Shown here: positions 51,018-59,623 of the stretch, one piece after another | Numbering within the stretch: position 1 is the first letter of the stretch | Layout of the letters: each line of letters opens with the position of its first letter | Origin: Pseudomonadota bacterium | GTDB lineage: Bacteria > Pseudomonadota > Alphaproteobacteria > Rhodobacterales > Rhodobacteraceae | NCBI GenBank assembly: GCA_020161615.1 | Contig: JAIUPD010000006.1 | Coordinates: 246,271 to 310,270, forward strand | DNA: 64,000 nucleotides | Reading direction: 5' to 3' | Made by a program: the position numbers and the translations under genes | Notes under the pieces: generated by a model | The model's input: only the letters and a program-made list of their open reading frames with translations | Database searches by the model: none | Told to the model about the DNA's origin: nothing

Positions 51018-51507
51018 AGGCCGGCGTGCGGAGGGACAGCACCCACATAGATCTATTGATTGATTTCAATCAACGCACCGCCAAGATCCATGATCCTGGG
51101 GGCTGTCGCCGCTGAACCGTCGGCCGCCCCTCGTCACGCCTTTATCACCTTCTTTGATTTGCTGCAGAGCAAAGCGAAAAATCGTCAAATTTCTACGATT
51201 CCAAGCCCCAGACCGGCGAGGCCCTTTGCCCACCAGAAAGACGAAAGCGTCGCGTCCAATAATTTATTGACATATAAGCATACTGGTGTTTTCCTGAAAT
51301 CGCGACAGTGTTTGGGAGGACATGGAAGCGCCCGCAGGCCCCGGTCACCGGCGCAGCCCGCGACAGCTCGGCACCAGGGCCGGCCCCCGGCATCACCCGA
51401 TCCCCGCGCGCTGCCCGGGCAGCGTGGCCGCTGCGGCCTGCCCGGGCGTGGGGTTGCCTATCGTTCAACGGACCTGCCGGAGGGGCGGTCCATCAGGAGG
51501 AGGAAAC
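51018..51507. other. 490-bp region before the TRAP transporter with two inverted repeats
   Basis: It holds a palindrome at 51056-51073 and an AATCGT-N9-ACGATT inverted repeat at 51180-51200, then TTGACA at 51267 without a good -10 partner. The right part, from about 51300, is GC-rich without recognised features. No convincing gene is present. Confidence 0.5.
51056..51073. promoter_or_regulatory. Perfect 18-bp palindrome upstream of the TRAP operon
   Basis: TTGATTGA-TT-TCAATCAA is a perfect 8-bp dyad with a 2-bp centre, about 40 bp after the monooxygenase stop. The TATTGATT core is also found at 39050, 49420 and 49562. It could be a repressor operator for the transporter; the TetR protein at 54601, the regulator nearest to the TRAP operon, is one candidate. 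Confidence 0.5.
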
Positions 51508-52542
51508 ATGACCATCAATCTCAACCGCCGCGCCGTTCTGACCGGCTCGCTGGGCGTCGCGCTGAGCATGCCGTTCGTCTCGCGGCTCTCGGCGCAGGAG
51601 CGCGTGACGCTGCGTGTCGCCAATTTCTCGGCGCCCAACAGCTATATCGGCACCAATGTCTACCGGGCCTGGCTGGACCGCGTGGTCGCCGACAGCGAGG
51701 GCACGCTGGACTACCGCTATTTCCCCGGCGGCGTGCTGGGCGGCAACCCGACGCAGCAGTTGAAACTGGTGCAGGACGGGGTGGCCGACATGGCCTTTGT
51801 TATCCCTTCGTATATCTCTGGCTCGTTCAACAAGTGGGGCGCTTTGGGCATTCCCGGCCTTGCGCATACAGCTGACGAGGCGGCGGTAGCGCTGCAACGA
51901 ATCTACGAGGAAGGGCTGATGGAGCCGGTCGAGGGCGTTGAACTGCTGGCGGTCTACACCACCGCCATTGCGCATTTCCACACCAGCCACCCGATCCGCT
52001 CGCTGGCCGATATCGAGGGCAAGCGCATCACCGGCACCAGCCCCGCGCAATACGCGGCGCTCACTCGCCTGGGCGCCGTGCCCGAGGGCAATGTCCGCGC
52101 CAACGAGGCAGCCGAAGCGATGAGCCGGGGCACCGTCGATGGCGTGCTGATGGATTACATGGCGACGCAATCCTTCCGCGTCGATGATGTGGCGACGGCC
52201 CACGCCAACCTTCCGATGGGGCTGAGCGCGCTTTGGTATCCGATCAACGCCGCCACCTGGGCCAGCCTTGCCGAACCGGCGAAAGAGGCGTTCCGCACCC
52301 ATAGCGGCGAGGCCTTCACGCAATTCGCCGTCGAGGTGATGCGCGCCGGGGCCGACGCCAACGAAGCCGTGCTGGCGGCACGTCCCAACGAGAGCTTCCT
52401 CGACATCACGCCCGAGGTGCAGGAGGAATTCGCCGCCAAGATCGCCGGGATCGAGGAGGAATGGATCGGCGGCGACAGCGAGCGGCAGGCGGTCTACGAC
52501 CGCTTCGTCGCGGTGATCGCCGATATCCGCGCGGGCAACTGA
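51508..52542 (+). CDS. TRAP transporter substrate-binding protein (DctP type)
   Basis: A 344-aa periplasmic receptor of the TRAP family. The RR-type signal (NLNRRAVLTGSLGVALSMPF) and AQE cleavage site are followed by DctP elements such as TLRVANFSAPNSYIGTNVYR, VVADSEGTLDYRYFPGGVLGG (first 20 shown as separate parts) and KRITGTSPAQYAAL. ATG 51508 has a strong CAGGAGGAGG site. It captures an organic acid and passes it to the membrane subunits. The ligand may be an aromatic acid given the neighbours. Confidence 0.92.
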   Translation: MTINLNRRAVLTGSLGVALSMPFVSRLSAQERVTLRVANFSAPNSYIGTNVYRAWLDRVVADSEGTLDYRYFPGGVLGGNPTQQLKLVQDGVADMAFVIPSYISGSFNKWGALGIPGLAHTADEAAVALQRIYEEGLMEPVEGVELLAVYTTAIAHFHTSHPIRSLADIEGKRITGTSPAQYAALTRLGAVPEGNVRANEAAEAMSRGTVDGVLMDYMATQSFRVDDVATAHANLPMGLSALWYPINAATWASLAEPAKEAFRTHSGEAFTQFAVEVMRAGADANEAVLAARPNESFLDITPEVQEEFAAKIAGIEEEWIGGDSERQAVYDRFVAVIADIRAGN

Positions 52543-52595
52543 TCCCGCACCAGAACCCGGGAAGCGCGCGCCGTTTCCCGGGCAACGAGGCGCCC

Positions 52596-53087
52596 ATGCT
52601 GAACAATCAAAAAATCGCCGGATACCTCTCGATCGCCTCTCTGGCGTTGATCGGGTTGTACATGATCGCGGTGGCGATCAACGTCGTCAGCCGCTACGGC
52701 CTTAACGCACCGCTGGCGATCATTTCGGATATGTCCGAATTTCTGGTCCCGGCCGCGCTGGCCCTGGCCTTTCCGGTCGCCGCCCTCAGCGGCAGCCATT
52801 TGTCGCTGCGCTTTCTGGGGGGCTTTCTGGGCCCTCGGGTTACCCGCTGGCTCAATTTCCTGGGACGGCTGGCCACGGTCGTCCTGCTGGCGGTGATCAC
52901 CTGGCGGCTCTTTCACTACGCGCAATACACGCTTGAATCGTCGCGGGCGAGCAGCCTGCGCAACATTCCGCTCTGGCCGGTCTGGGCTTTCGTGACACTG
53001 GCCATGGCGGCGGCAACCCTCGCCACCCTCTTCGCGGCTCCGGCCGAGACGCCCTCGGCCGACAAGGCCGAAGCCGGTCTTGAATAG
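52596..53087 (+). CDS. TRAP transporter small permease (DctQ type)
   Basis: A 163-aa membrane protein with four hydrophobic segments (first ending VAINVVSRYGLN, then FLVPAALALAFPVAALSGSHLSL-type region, and two more at about 85-150). Size and the V-SRYG motif are typical of DctQ. ATG 52596 is 54 bp after the receptor stop; the large permease starts 25 bp after its end. Confidence 0.9.
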   Translation: MLNNQKIAGYLSIASLALIGLYMIAVAINVVSRYGLNAPLAIISDMSEFLVPAALALAFPVAALSGSHLSLRFLGGFLGPRVTRWLNFLGRLATVVLLAVITWRLFHYAQYTLESSRASSLRNIPLWPVWAFVTLAMAAATLATLFAAPAETPSADKAEAGLE

Positions 53088-53111
53088 GCCTTCTGACAAT
53101 GGATCCTTCCC

Positions 53112-54419
53112 ATGGTTGACCAACCGATTCTGTGGCTCTCTGGCGGCATGCTGGCGATGCTGGGCCTCATAGCGCTGCACATTCCCATCGGTGTCGCCAT
53201 GGCCATCGTCGGCTTCGCCGGAACCAGCCTGATCATCGGCACGGGCCCTGCCCTGTCAGTCCTGGCGGTCGAGCCGGTGACCGCGCTGAGCAGCCTTGAC
53301 CTCGCCACCATCCCGCTCTTCCTGCTGATGGGCGGCTTCGCCGCGGCAAGCGGCATTTCCTCCGACCTCTTCAACATCGCGGCCCGCTTCATCGGTCATC
53401 GGCGCGGCGGTCTGGCGATGGCGACAGTGATGGGCAGTGCGGGGTTCGGCGCGATCTGCGGCTCGTCCGTGGCGACGACAGCCTCGATGGCCAAGATCGC
53501 CCTGCCCGAGATGCAGGCGCGCGGCTATGGCACCAGCATCTCGGTCGGCGCCATCGCCGGCGGCGGGGGCCTGGCCATCCTGATCCCGCCCTCGATCATC
53601 ATGGTGATCTACGCCGTGCTGACCGAGCAATTCGTGCTGGACCTCTTCGTCGCGGGCATCGTGCCGGGGATCATCGCCGTCTCGCTCTACACAGTCGCGA
53701 TCATGATCTACGCGCGGATGTACCCCGAAACTTCGCCTACCGGGGAACGCGCCACCCTCGCTCAGCGCTTTCGCTCGATCCTCGCCGCCTGGCGGGCGAT
53801 GACGACAATTCTGGTCGTGACCGTCGGCATCTATGCCGGTGTCGTCACCGTGATCGAGGCCGCCTCGCTCGGCGCCTTCATGACCTTCCTCTTCTGGCTG
53901 GGGTCGAAGAACGCCTCGTGGCGGGGACTGTTCGAGATCGCGCGCGACACGCTGGCGGTGACCGGGATGATCCTGATGATGGTGATCGGCGCCCATGTGC
54001 TGAGCTATTTCGTCACCCTGACCGACGCGCCCAACGTGATTGTCGACCAGGTGTCGAATTCGGGCCTGCCGCCGATGGGGATCATCCTGCTGCTCATGGC
54101 GATGTATATCGTGCTGGGGGCGATCTTCGACTCGGTGGCGGCGATGGTGCTGACACTGCCCTTCGTCTTTCCGCTGGTCATGAACCTTGGCTACGATCCG
54201 ATCTGGTGGGGCATCATCAATGTCATGATCATCGAGATCGCCGCCGTGACCCCGCCCATCGGCATCAACGTCTTTGTCATGCATGCCGCTGCGCCGCATA
54301 TCGCGCTGAAAACCATCTTCCGGGGGATCGTTCCCTTCCTGATGGCGGATTTCGTGCGACTGGCGATCCTGCTGGCCTTCCCGGTCGTCGTGACCTTCTT
54401 GCCGGCGCTGGTTCGGTGA
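53112..54419 (+). CDS. TRAP transporter large permease (DctM type)
   Basis: A 435-aa permease with about 12 membrane segments. DctM landmarks are LHIPIGVAMAIVGFAGTSLI, PLFLLMGGFAAASGIS, GSAGFGAICGSSVATTASMA and IPPSIIMVIYAVLTEQFVLD, each found in the usual order. It forms the Na+-coupled channel with the small permease and the DctP receptor. It is the last gene of the operon; a TetR gene follows in the same direction after 180 bp. Confidence 0.92.
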   Translation: MVDQPILWLSGGMLAMLGLIALHIPIGVAMAIVGFAGTSLIIGTGPALSVLAVEPVTALSSLDLATIPLFLLMGGFAAASGISSDLFNIAARFIGHRRGGLAMATVMGSAGFGAICGSSVATTASMAKIALPEMQARGYGTSISVGAIAGGGGLAILIPPSIIMVIYAVLTEQFVLDLFVAGIVPGIIAVSLYTVAIMIYARMYPETSPTGERATLAQRFRSILAAWRAMTTILVVTVGIYAGVVTVIEAASLGAFMTFLFWLGSKNASWRGLFEIARDTLAVTGMILMMVIGAHVLSYFVTLTDAPNVIVDQVSNSGLPPMGIILLLMAMYIVLGAIFDSVAAMVLTLPFVFPLVMNLGYDPIWWGIINVMIIEIAAVTPPIGINVFVMHAAAPHIALKTIFRGIVPFLMADFVRLAILLAFPVVVTFLPALVR

Positions 54420-54600
54420 GCCTGCGGCACCCTGCCCCGCAAGGGACGGTTTGCCGGCGGCGGGGGCCGATTGCTATGGTTGTGTCGCTCGGTGTAAGCA
54501 GGGACCGGTTTTCGCCGTTTCCGGGGACGATCTCAACGGGTGCCTCGCCGGGCCGGTCTTTCAGCGGCGTCACGCCAACCTCTTGCGAAAAAGAGCATTC

Positions 54601-55320
54601 ATGAGCGACAAGCCCCCCGTCAGGACGAAGGCCCCCCGCGCAGCCAGACCAGCCCGGACCGCCAGCCCCGAGGCGAAGCCCCGCGGTCCCGGCCGGCCGC
54701 GGCTGGAGCTGGGCAAGCCCAACCCCTCGGCAAAGACCCGGCTGATAGAAGTCGCCATCCCCCTCTTTGCCGCCTATGGCTACGACGCCGTATCGACCGG
54801 GCAGATCGCGCGTGCCGCCGGGGTGACGCAGCCGATGGTGCATTATCATTTCAAGACCAAGGACCGCATCTGGTACGCCGCCATCGAATCCCTGATGCGC
54901 GACCTGTCGACCCGCTTTCCCAACCGGCGCGAGGAACTGAAGGATCTGGAACCGCTGGCCCGGCTCAAGGTCCTGACGCGCCGCTTCATCCTGATGAGCG
55001 CGGCCGACACCACCCTCACCCGGATCATCGTCCACGAAAGCCTGACCAACAGCGAGCGTCTGCGATGGCTGGTCCGGCACTATGTCTCGCGCGGGTTTCG
55101 CGATTTCGACAATGCCATCGTCGACGGGATCAAGGCGGGGCAGCTCAAGGACCTGCCGGTCTATTCCGTGTCGAACACGATCATCTCGGCCTCGACCTTC
55201 ACCTTCTGTCTGGCGGGCATGGTGAAGCTGGTCCACGACAAGAACGTCTCCAGCGAGGCGGTCGTGCATGACATGGCCGACAGCATCATCGAGATCCTGT
55301 TCCACGGCATCGCCGCCTGA
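54601..55320 (+). CDS. TetR family transcriptional regulator
   Basis: A 239-aa TetR regulator with a basic, Pro/Arg-rich N-terminal tail (SDKPPVRTKAPRAARPART) of about 35 residues and a helix-turn-helix at about 50-90 (VSTGQIARAAGVTQPMVHYH). The C-terminal ligand domain is typical. It is convergent with the acyl-CoA dehydrogenase gene (6-bp gap). It may control the TRAP operon before it or the phenylpropanoid operon after it; the palindrome at 51056 is a possible site. Confidence 0.91.
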   Translation: MSDKPPVRTKAPRAARPARTASPEAKPRGPGRPRLELGKPNPSAKTRLIEVAIPLFAAYGYDAVSTGQIARAAGVTQPMVHYHFKTKDRIWYAAIESLMRDLSTRFPNRREELKDLEPLARLKVLTRRFILMSAADTTLTRIIVHESLTNSERLRWLVRHYVSRGFRDFDNAIVDGIKAGQLKDLPVYSVSNTIISASTFTFCLAGMVKLVHDKNVSSEAVVHDMADSIIEILFHGIAA

Positions 55321-55326
55321 TCCCGC

Positions 55327-56916
55327 TCACCCGCAGAGCGACGCCCAATAGACGATCTTCGCGTCGCAGGTCCGGCGTACATGGTGATAGAGCCGTTCGA
55401 GCCGCGCCGGATCCGCCGCATGTCCCGAGACAGCGTACAGCCGGTGCCAGGCGGCAAGAAACAGCAACGTCCCCGTCAATTGCATGAAAGCATGCGCCGA
55501 TTCCCGCGGCCGGTCGCTGCCAAGCAAGGCCGCGCGGGCGCCGTTCCAGACCTCCAGCGCCGCGGCAAGGGCTGCACCGTCCGGCGATTGCGCGGCAAGC
55601 CCTGCGACGAAGACCGCGAAGGCCTCGGCCAGTTTCCCCTCTTTCAGTCGCAGCAGCCGGGTTGTCAGCGTGCTGGCATGAATGCCATTCGCCCCTTCGA
55701 AAATCGCCGCGATGCGCACGTCGCGCAGGTTCTGCTCGGCCTGGTATTCCTGCAGATAGCCGTAGCCGCCCAGAACCTGAATCGCGGCATTCGAGGCCTC
55801 GATAGCGCCCTCGGTGCAGAAGACCTTGCAGACCGGCGTGAGGAAATCGACCAGATCGGCGCGTCCGGGATCGGTCAGCGCCACCAAAAGAAGGTGGCTC
55901 ATCGCGCGCATGCCCAGGGTCAGCGCATCCATCTCGCGCAGCATCCGCGCCACATCGGGGTGCCGGTCGATGGTCACACCCCCCTGCTGGCGCTCGGCCG
56001 CATAGCGCGTGGCGATATCCGTTGCGCGCGCCGCATGGGCAACCCCCAGAAGCGAGGTGCCGATGCGGGCCGAGTTCATCATCGTGAACATGCCCAGCAA
56101 ACCCTTGCCGGGCTCGCCGATCAGCTCGGCCCGGGCGCCGTCGAAACGCAATTGGCAGGTGGGCGAGCCGTGCAGGCCCATTTTCTCTTCAAGCCGGGTG
56201 ACGGAGATCGCGTTGCGGTTCCCCGCATCGTCCTGCGAGGGACAGAGGAACAGGCTCAACCCTTTCAGGCCCTCGGACATCTCGCCCGTGCGCGCCAGCA
56301 CCAGATGCAGGATGCCCTCGCTCAGATCGTGATCGCCGCCCGAGATGAAGATCTTCTCGCCACGGATCGCCCAGCCGTCACCCTCGGCCACCGCCTTTGT
56401 CCGCACGCCGGACAGATCCGACCCCGCGCCCGGCTCGGACAGACACATGGTCGCCGTCCAGGCACCCGAGGCCAGGCGAGGCAGGTAGCGGGCCTGTTGC
56501 TCGGCCGAGCCCGAGACCAGCAGCGTCTGCGCCGCACCCTTGATCAGGCCCGTCGCCATGGCGAAGCCCGGACAGGCGCCGGTGGTGATCTCGCCCAACA
56601 GGGCCGAGGCCATGGCGCCGGGCATACCCTGGCCCCCGAACGCCTCGGGCAGGGTCAGCCCGCACCAGCCCTGGTCGGCGTAGCGGCGGAAGGCTTGCGG
56701 GTAGCCATCGGGCGTGCGGACGCGGCCATTCTGCAACCGGCAACCCTGTCGGTCGCCGGGCGCGTTCAGGGGCGCGATCTCGCTTTCGGCGAATTGGGCG
56801 AAATGCCTGGCGATCTGAGCCGCCAGATCGCTGTCCCAATCGGGGATGGTCCGTGCCTGGGCGACGTGTTCCAGGCTGAACAGGATGTCGTCCAGCGGGG
56901 CCGTGAAGGGGGTCAT
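55327..56916 (-). CDS. Acyl-CoA dehydrogenase (large, DmdC-like)
   Basis: A 529-aa acyl-CoA dehydrogenase of the extended type (as 3-methylmercaptopropionyl-CoA dehydrogenase and related phenylpropanoyl enzymes), about 130 residues longer than usual with a C-terminal helical domain. Motifs are TMCLSEPGAGSDLSG, FISGGDHDLSE, NAAIQVLGGYGYLQEYQAEQ and the catalytic EGANGIHASTL region. It is the last gene of the minus-strand operon with feruloyl-CoA synthase. It could oxidise a dihydro-phenylpropanoyl-CoA to the enoyl-CoA that the hydratase uses. Confidence 0.91.
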   Translation of the reverse strand: MTPFTAPLDDILFSLEHVAQARTIPDWDSDLAAQIARHFAQFAESEIAPLNAPGDRQGCRLQNGRVRTPDGYPQAFRRYADQGWCGLTLPEAFGGQGMPGAMASALLGEITTGACPGFAMATGLIKGAAQTLLVSGSAEQQARYLPRLASGAWTATMCLSEPGAGSDLSGVRTKAVAEGDGWAIRGEKIFISGGDHDLSEGILHLVLARTGEMSEGLKGLSLFLCPSQDDAGNRNAISVTRLEEKMGLHGSPTCQLRFDGARAELIGEPGKGLLGMFTMMNSARIGTSLLGVAHAARATDIATRYAAERQQGGVTIDRHPDVARMLREMDALTLGMRAMSHLLLVALTDPGRADLVDFLTPVCKVFCTEGAIEASNAAIQVLGGYGYLQEYQAEQNLRDVRIAAIFEGANGIHASTLTTRLLRLKEGKLAEAFAVFVAGLAAQSPDGAALAAALEVWNGARAALLGSDRPRESAHAFMQLTGTLLFLAAWHRLYAVSGHAADPARLERLYHHVRRTCDAKIVYWASLCG

Positions 56917-56935
56917 AATCGGGGCTTCCGGTGCG

Positions 56936-57730
56936 TCAGGCGGGGCGGTCGGTCTTGTCGAAGAAGGTCTTGATCCGCTCGGCCGAGTTCGACTCGGCCG
57001 CCGAGGCCGAAAGCGTCGCCATCAGCGATTCCGTGAACAGCCCCTGATGCGGCGGCATGGCCGAGATGTGCGAAACGCCATTGGTAATGGCGAAGTTCGA
57101 GACCGGCGAATTGGCGGCGATCTTCTGGGCCAGGTCCCGCGCCAGCGCCATCCCTTCGCCCTCGCCGACCAGGTAATGCGACAGCGCCAGCCTTGCGCCC
57201 TCGTCCGCGTCGAGCTTGCGGCCGGTCAGCATCATCTCGGTCACCCGGGTCTTGCCGATGATCTGCGGCACCCGGACCGAGGCGCCGCCGCCGACGAAGA
57301 TCCCGCGTTGCCCCTCGGGCAATTGGTAGAAGGTCGAGGGTTCGGCGATGCGGACATGGGTCGCCGCGGCCAGTTCCAGCCCGCCGCCGATGACGCCGCC
57401 CTTGAGCACGCTGATCACCGGCGCCTCGCAATATTCGATCAGATCGAACACCCGGTGCCAGCCGCGCGAATGGCGCACACCGGCCAGCGAGTCCGCCTGT
57501 TCCGTCGTCTTTGCCCGTGCCGCCATGCGTTCGATCAGATCGAGGCCGGCGCAGAAATGCTCGCCCTCGCCCTGCAGGATCACACAGCGGACACCGGCCG
57601 GAAGCTGGCCGAAATAGGCGCCCAGCTCGGCGATGAGCTGATCGTTGATGGCATTGCGCTTGGCGGGCCGGTTCAGCGTGACGAGGCCGATGGCGCCGTC
57701 CTGGTCGATCTGGACGAGTGGGTCGCGCAT
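56936..57730 (-). CDS. Enoyl-CoA hydratase/isomerase family protein (crotonase fold)
   Basis: A 264-aa crotonase-fold enzyme. The oxyanion hole is in FCAGLDL and KGGVIGGGLELAAATHVRI, followed by LPEGQRGIFVGGGASVRVP. A catalytic Glu is visible as LPEGQRG. The order next to feruloyl-CoA synthase is the one found in phenylpropanoid clusters, so hydration of a hydroxycinnamoyl-CoA is the best guess. It is not clear from sequence whether it stops at hydration (beta-oxidation) or goes on to retro-aldol cleavage (hydratase-lyase). Confidence 0.88.
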   Translation of the reverse strand: MRDPLVQIDQDGAIGLVTLNRPAKRNAINDQLIAELGAYFGQLPAGVRCVILQGEGEHFCAGLDLIERMAARAKTTEQADSLAGVRHSRGWHRVFDLIEYCEAPVISVLKGGVIGGGLELAAATHVRIAEPSTFYQLPEGQRGIFVGGGASVRVPQIIGKTRVTEMMLTGRKLDADEGARLALSHYLVGEGEGMALARDLAQKIAANSPVSNFAITNGVSHISAMPPHQGLFTESLMATLSASAAESNSAERIKTFFDKTDRPA

Positions 57731-57736
57731 GAGGGG

Positions 57737-59599
57737 TCAGCCTTCCTTCTGGTGCTGGGGAACGATGATGACGGCGGCCGGGGGCGGGTCGGCATAAAGC
57801 GCCTCGACGCTCGCGGCGCGCTCCGCCAGGGCCCGACGCTGGTTCACATAGCCCTTGTCGGTGATCTCGCCGGTGCCAAGCGAGGGCGGCTCCTCCAGCA
57901 GGATGGCGCGGGCAATGGCCATGCTGGAGGCCGGATTGCGGGCCTTGTGCCGGGCAAGGCGCCGGGCGATCTCGGCCTTCAGGGCAGGATCGGCGGCAAG
58001 CTGGGCGGGGGTTGCATCGGGCCTCCCCAGGAAGGCGCGGCAGGGCTGGACGGCGGGCCAGGCCAGGGCCGCGACATAGCCCCGGTCGGCGCCCGCCAGC
58101 AGCACGTCCGACACCAGCGGCGCCAGCGCGTCGATGACCTGGGTGCGCAACGTGCCGACCCGGACGAAGGTGCCCGACATCAGCTTGAATTCCTCGGACA
58201 CGCGGCCGGCAAAGACCATCCCCTCGGCGGGATCGGCGGGATCGACGAATTCCGCCGCATCGCCCATGCGCACGAAGCCGTCCTCGTCGAACAGCGCGCG
58301 GGTCTCGTCTGGATTGTGCAGATAGCCGGGCGTCACGCCGATATGCTTGACCCGGACCTCATAGCGGCCATCCGCCAGCGGAACCAGCTTGGCCGTGACG
58401 CCCGGATGGGGCAGGCCGATCAGGCCCGTGCGTTCCACCGGCCAGAACACATAGAAGGCCGAGGGCGAGGTTTCGGTCGCGCCATAACCGCTGACGAAGA
58501 CGATCCGGTGGCCGGTGTGGCGGACCGACAGGGCCTGAAAGCGCTCGTAGATATCGTCGGGCAAGCGCGCCCCGGCATAGGACAGCTTGTTGATCTGCCG
58601 GAAGAACCGCTCGGCCAGCGCCTCGTCCTTTTCCAGCGCGGCGACCAGCAGCGCGTAGCCGATCGGCACATTGCGGTATTCGGTCGGCATGATCTCGGCG
58701 ATGTTGCGCAGGCTGATATCGAAGAGCCCCGGCACGGGTCGCCCTTCGTCGATATAGAGCGAGCCGCGGCGGAACAGCGTGGCGTTGAAGATGTAGTTGC
58801 CGGCCATGACATGGCTCCAGGGCAGCCATTCCATCGCGATGTCGTGCTGACTTTCGTCGCGCAAAACCAGTTGCTCGGTCATCGCCAGATTGGCGCAGAG
58901 CATGCGCTGGGTGGTGATCACCGCCTTCGGAACCCCGGTCGAGCCCGAGGTGAAGAGGTATTTGGCGACGGTGTCATGGTCGATCCGGGCAACGGATTGC
59001 TCGACCGCCTGCGTCGGTTTGGTGGCCAAGGCCTTTCCCCAGAGGGTCGCACCGCTGCCGGTCACGGCCAAGACGGCGGCCCCGGGCTGGGCGATACCCC
59101 TCAAGGCAGAGGCAAAGGCGTCGGCATCCTGCGCGAACAACACGGCGGGCTTGAGCAGATCCGCCATCGACCGCAGCTTGCTGTGGTCGGCCGTCCGCAG
59201 CGAATAGGCCGAGCTGATCGGCGTCACCGGCATCCGTGCCTGCATCGCCGCCAGGATCAGCACACCGGCCTCGACGGAATTGTCGCTCAGGATCATCACC
59301 GGGGCGCCCGGGCGATCCAGATCCAGCAGCCATTGCGTCAGCGCATCGACCTGCGCGCGGGCCTCGCCATAGCTCAGTTCATGCCACGCGCCCGCGGCGC
59401 CGCGTCGCTGCCCCAACCAGGTACGCTCGGGATGGCGCGCGGCGGCATCGCGCAGCAGTTGCGGGATATGCGCGGGCAAGGGCGCCAGCGGCACGTTGTT
59501 GTGCAGCGTGATCGTCCCGTCCGGCGCGGTCTCGACGGAAATGTCACGCTCGATGAAGCGGACGGGCCGGAAGTCCGTAGTGTCCTGTTCTGCGGTCAT
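57737..59599 (-). CDS. Feruloyl-CoA synthase (AMP-forming)
   Basis: A 620-aa adenylate-forming ligase resembling feruloyl-CoA synthases of bacterial phenylpropanoid clusters. The start RPVRFIERDISVETAPDGTI and the HIPQLLRDAAARHPERTWLG region are typical of that group, as are LFTSGSTGVPKAVITTQRML (P-loop), SGYGATETSPSAF and the long C terminus. It activates ferulate, p-coumarate or similar acids to CoA thioesters. It starts 25 bp after the stop of the DUF35-dehydrogenase fusion and ends 6 bp before the hydratase, clearly one operon. Confidence 0.88.
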   Translation of the reverse strand: MTAEQDTTDFRPVRFIERDISVETAPDGTITLHNNVPLAPLPAHIPQLLRDAAARHPERTWLGQRRGAAGAWHELSYGEARAQVDALTQWLLDLDRPGAPVMILSDNSVEAGVLILAAMQARMPVTPISSAYSLRTADHSKLRSMADLLKPAVLFAQDADAFASALRGIAQPGAAVLAVTGSGATLWGKALATKPTQAVEQSVARIDHDTVAKYLFTSGSTGVPKAVITTQRMLCANLAMTEQLVLRDESQHDIAMEWLPWSHVMAGNYIFNATLFRRGSLYIDEGRPVPGLFDISLRNIAEIMPTEYRNVPIGYALLVAALEKDEALAERFFRQINKLSYAGARLPDDIYERFQALSVRHTGHRIVFVSGYGATETSPSAFYVFWPVERTGLIGLPHPGVTAKLVPLADGRYEVRVKHIGVTPGYLHNPDETRALFDEDGFVRMGDAAEFVDPADPAEGMVFAGRVSEEFKLMSGTFVRVGTLRTQVIDALAPLVSDVLLAGADRGYVAALAWPAVQPCRAFLGRPDATPAQLAADPALKAEIARRLARHKARNPASSMAIARAILLEEPPSLGTGEITDKGYVNQRRALAERAASVEALYADPPPAAVIIVPQHQKEG

Positions 59600-59623
59600 G
59601 CTGTCCCCTCCCCGGGCATTCTG

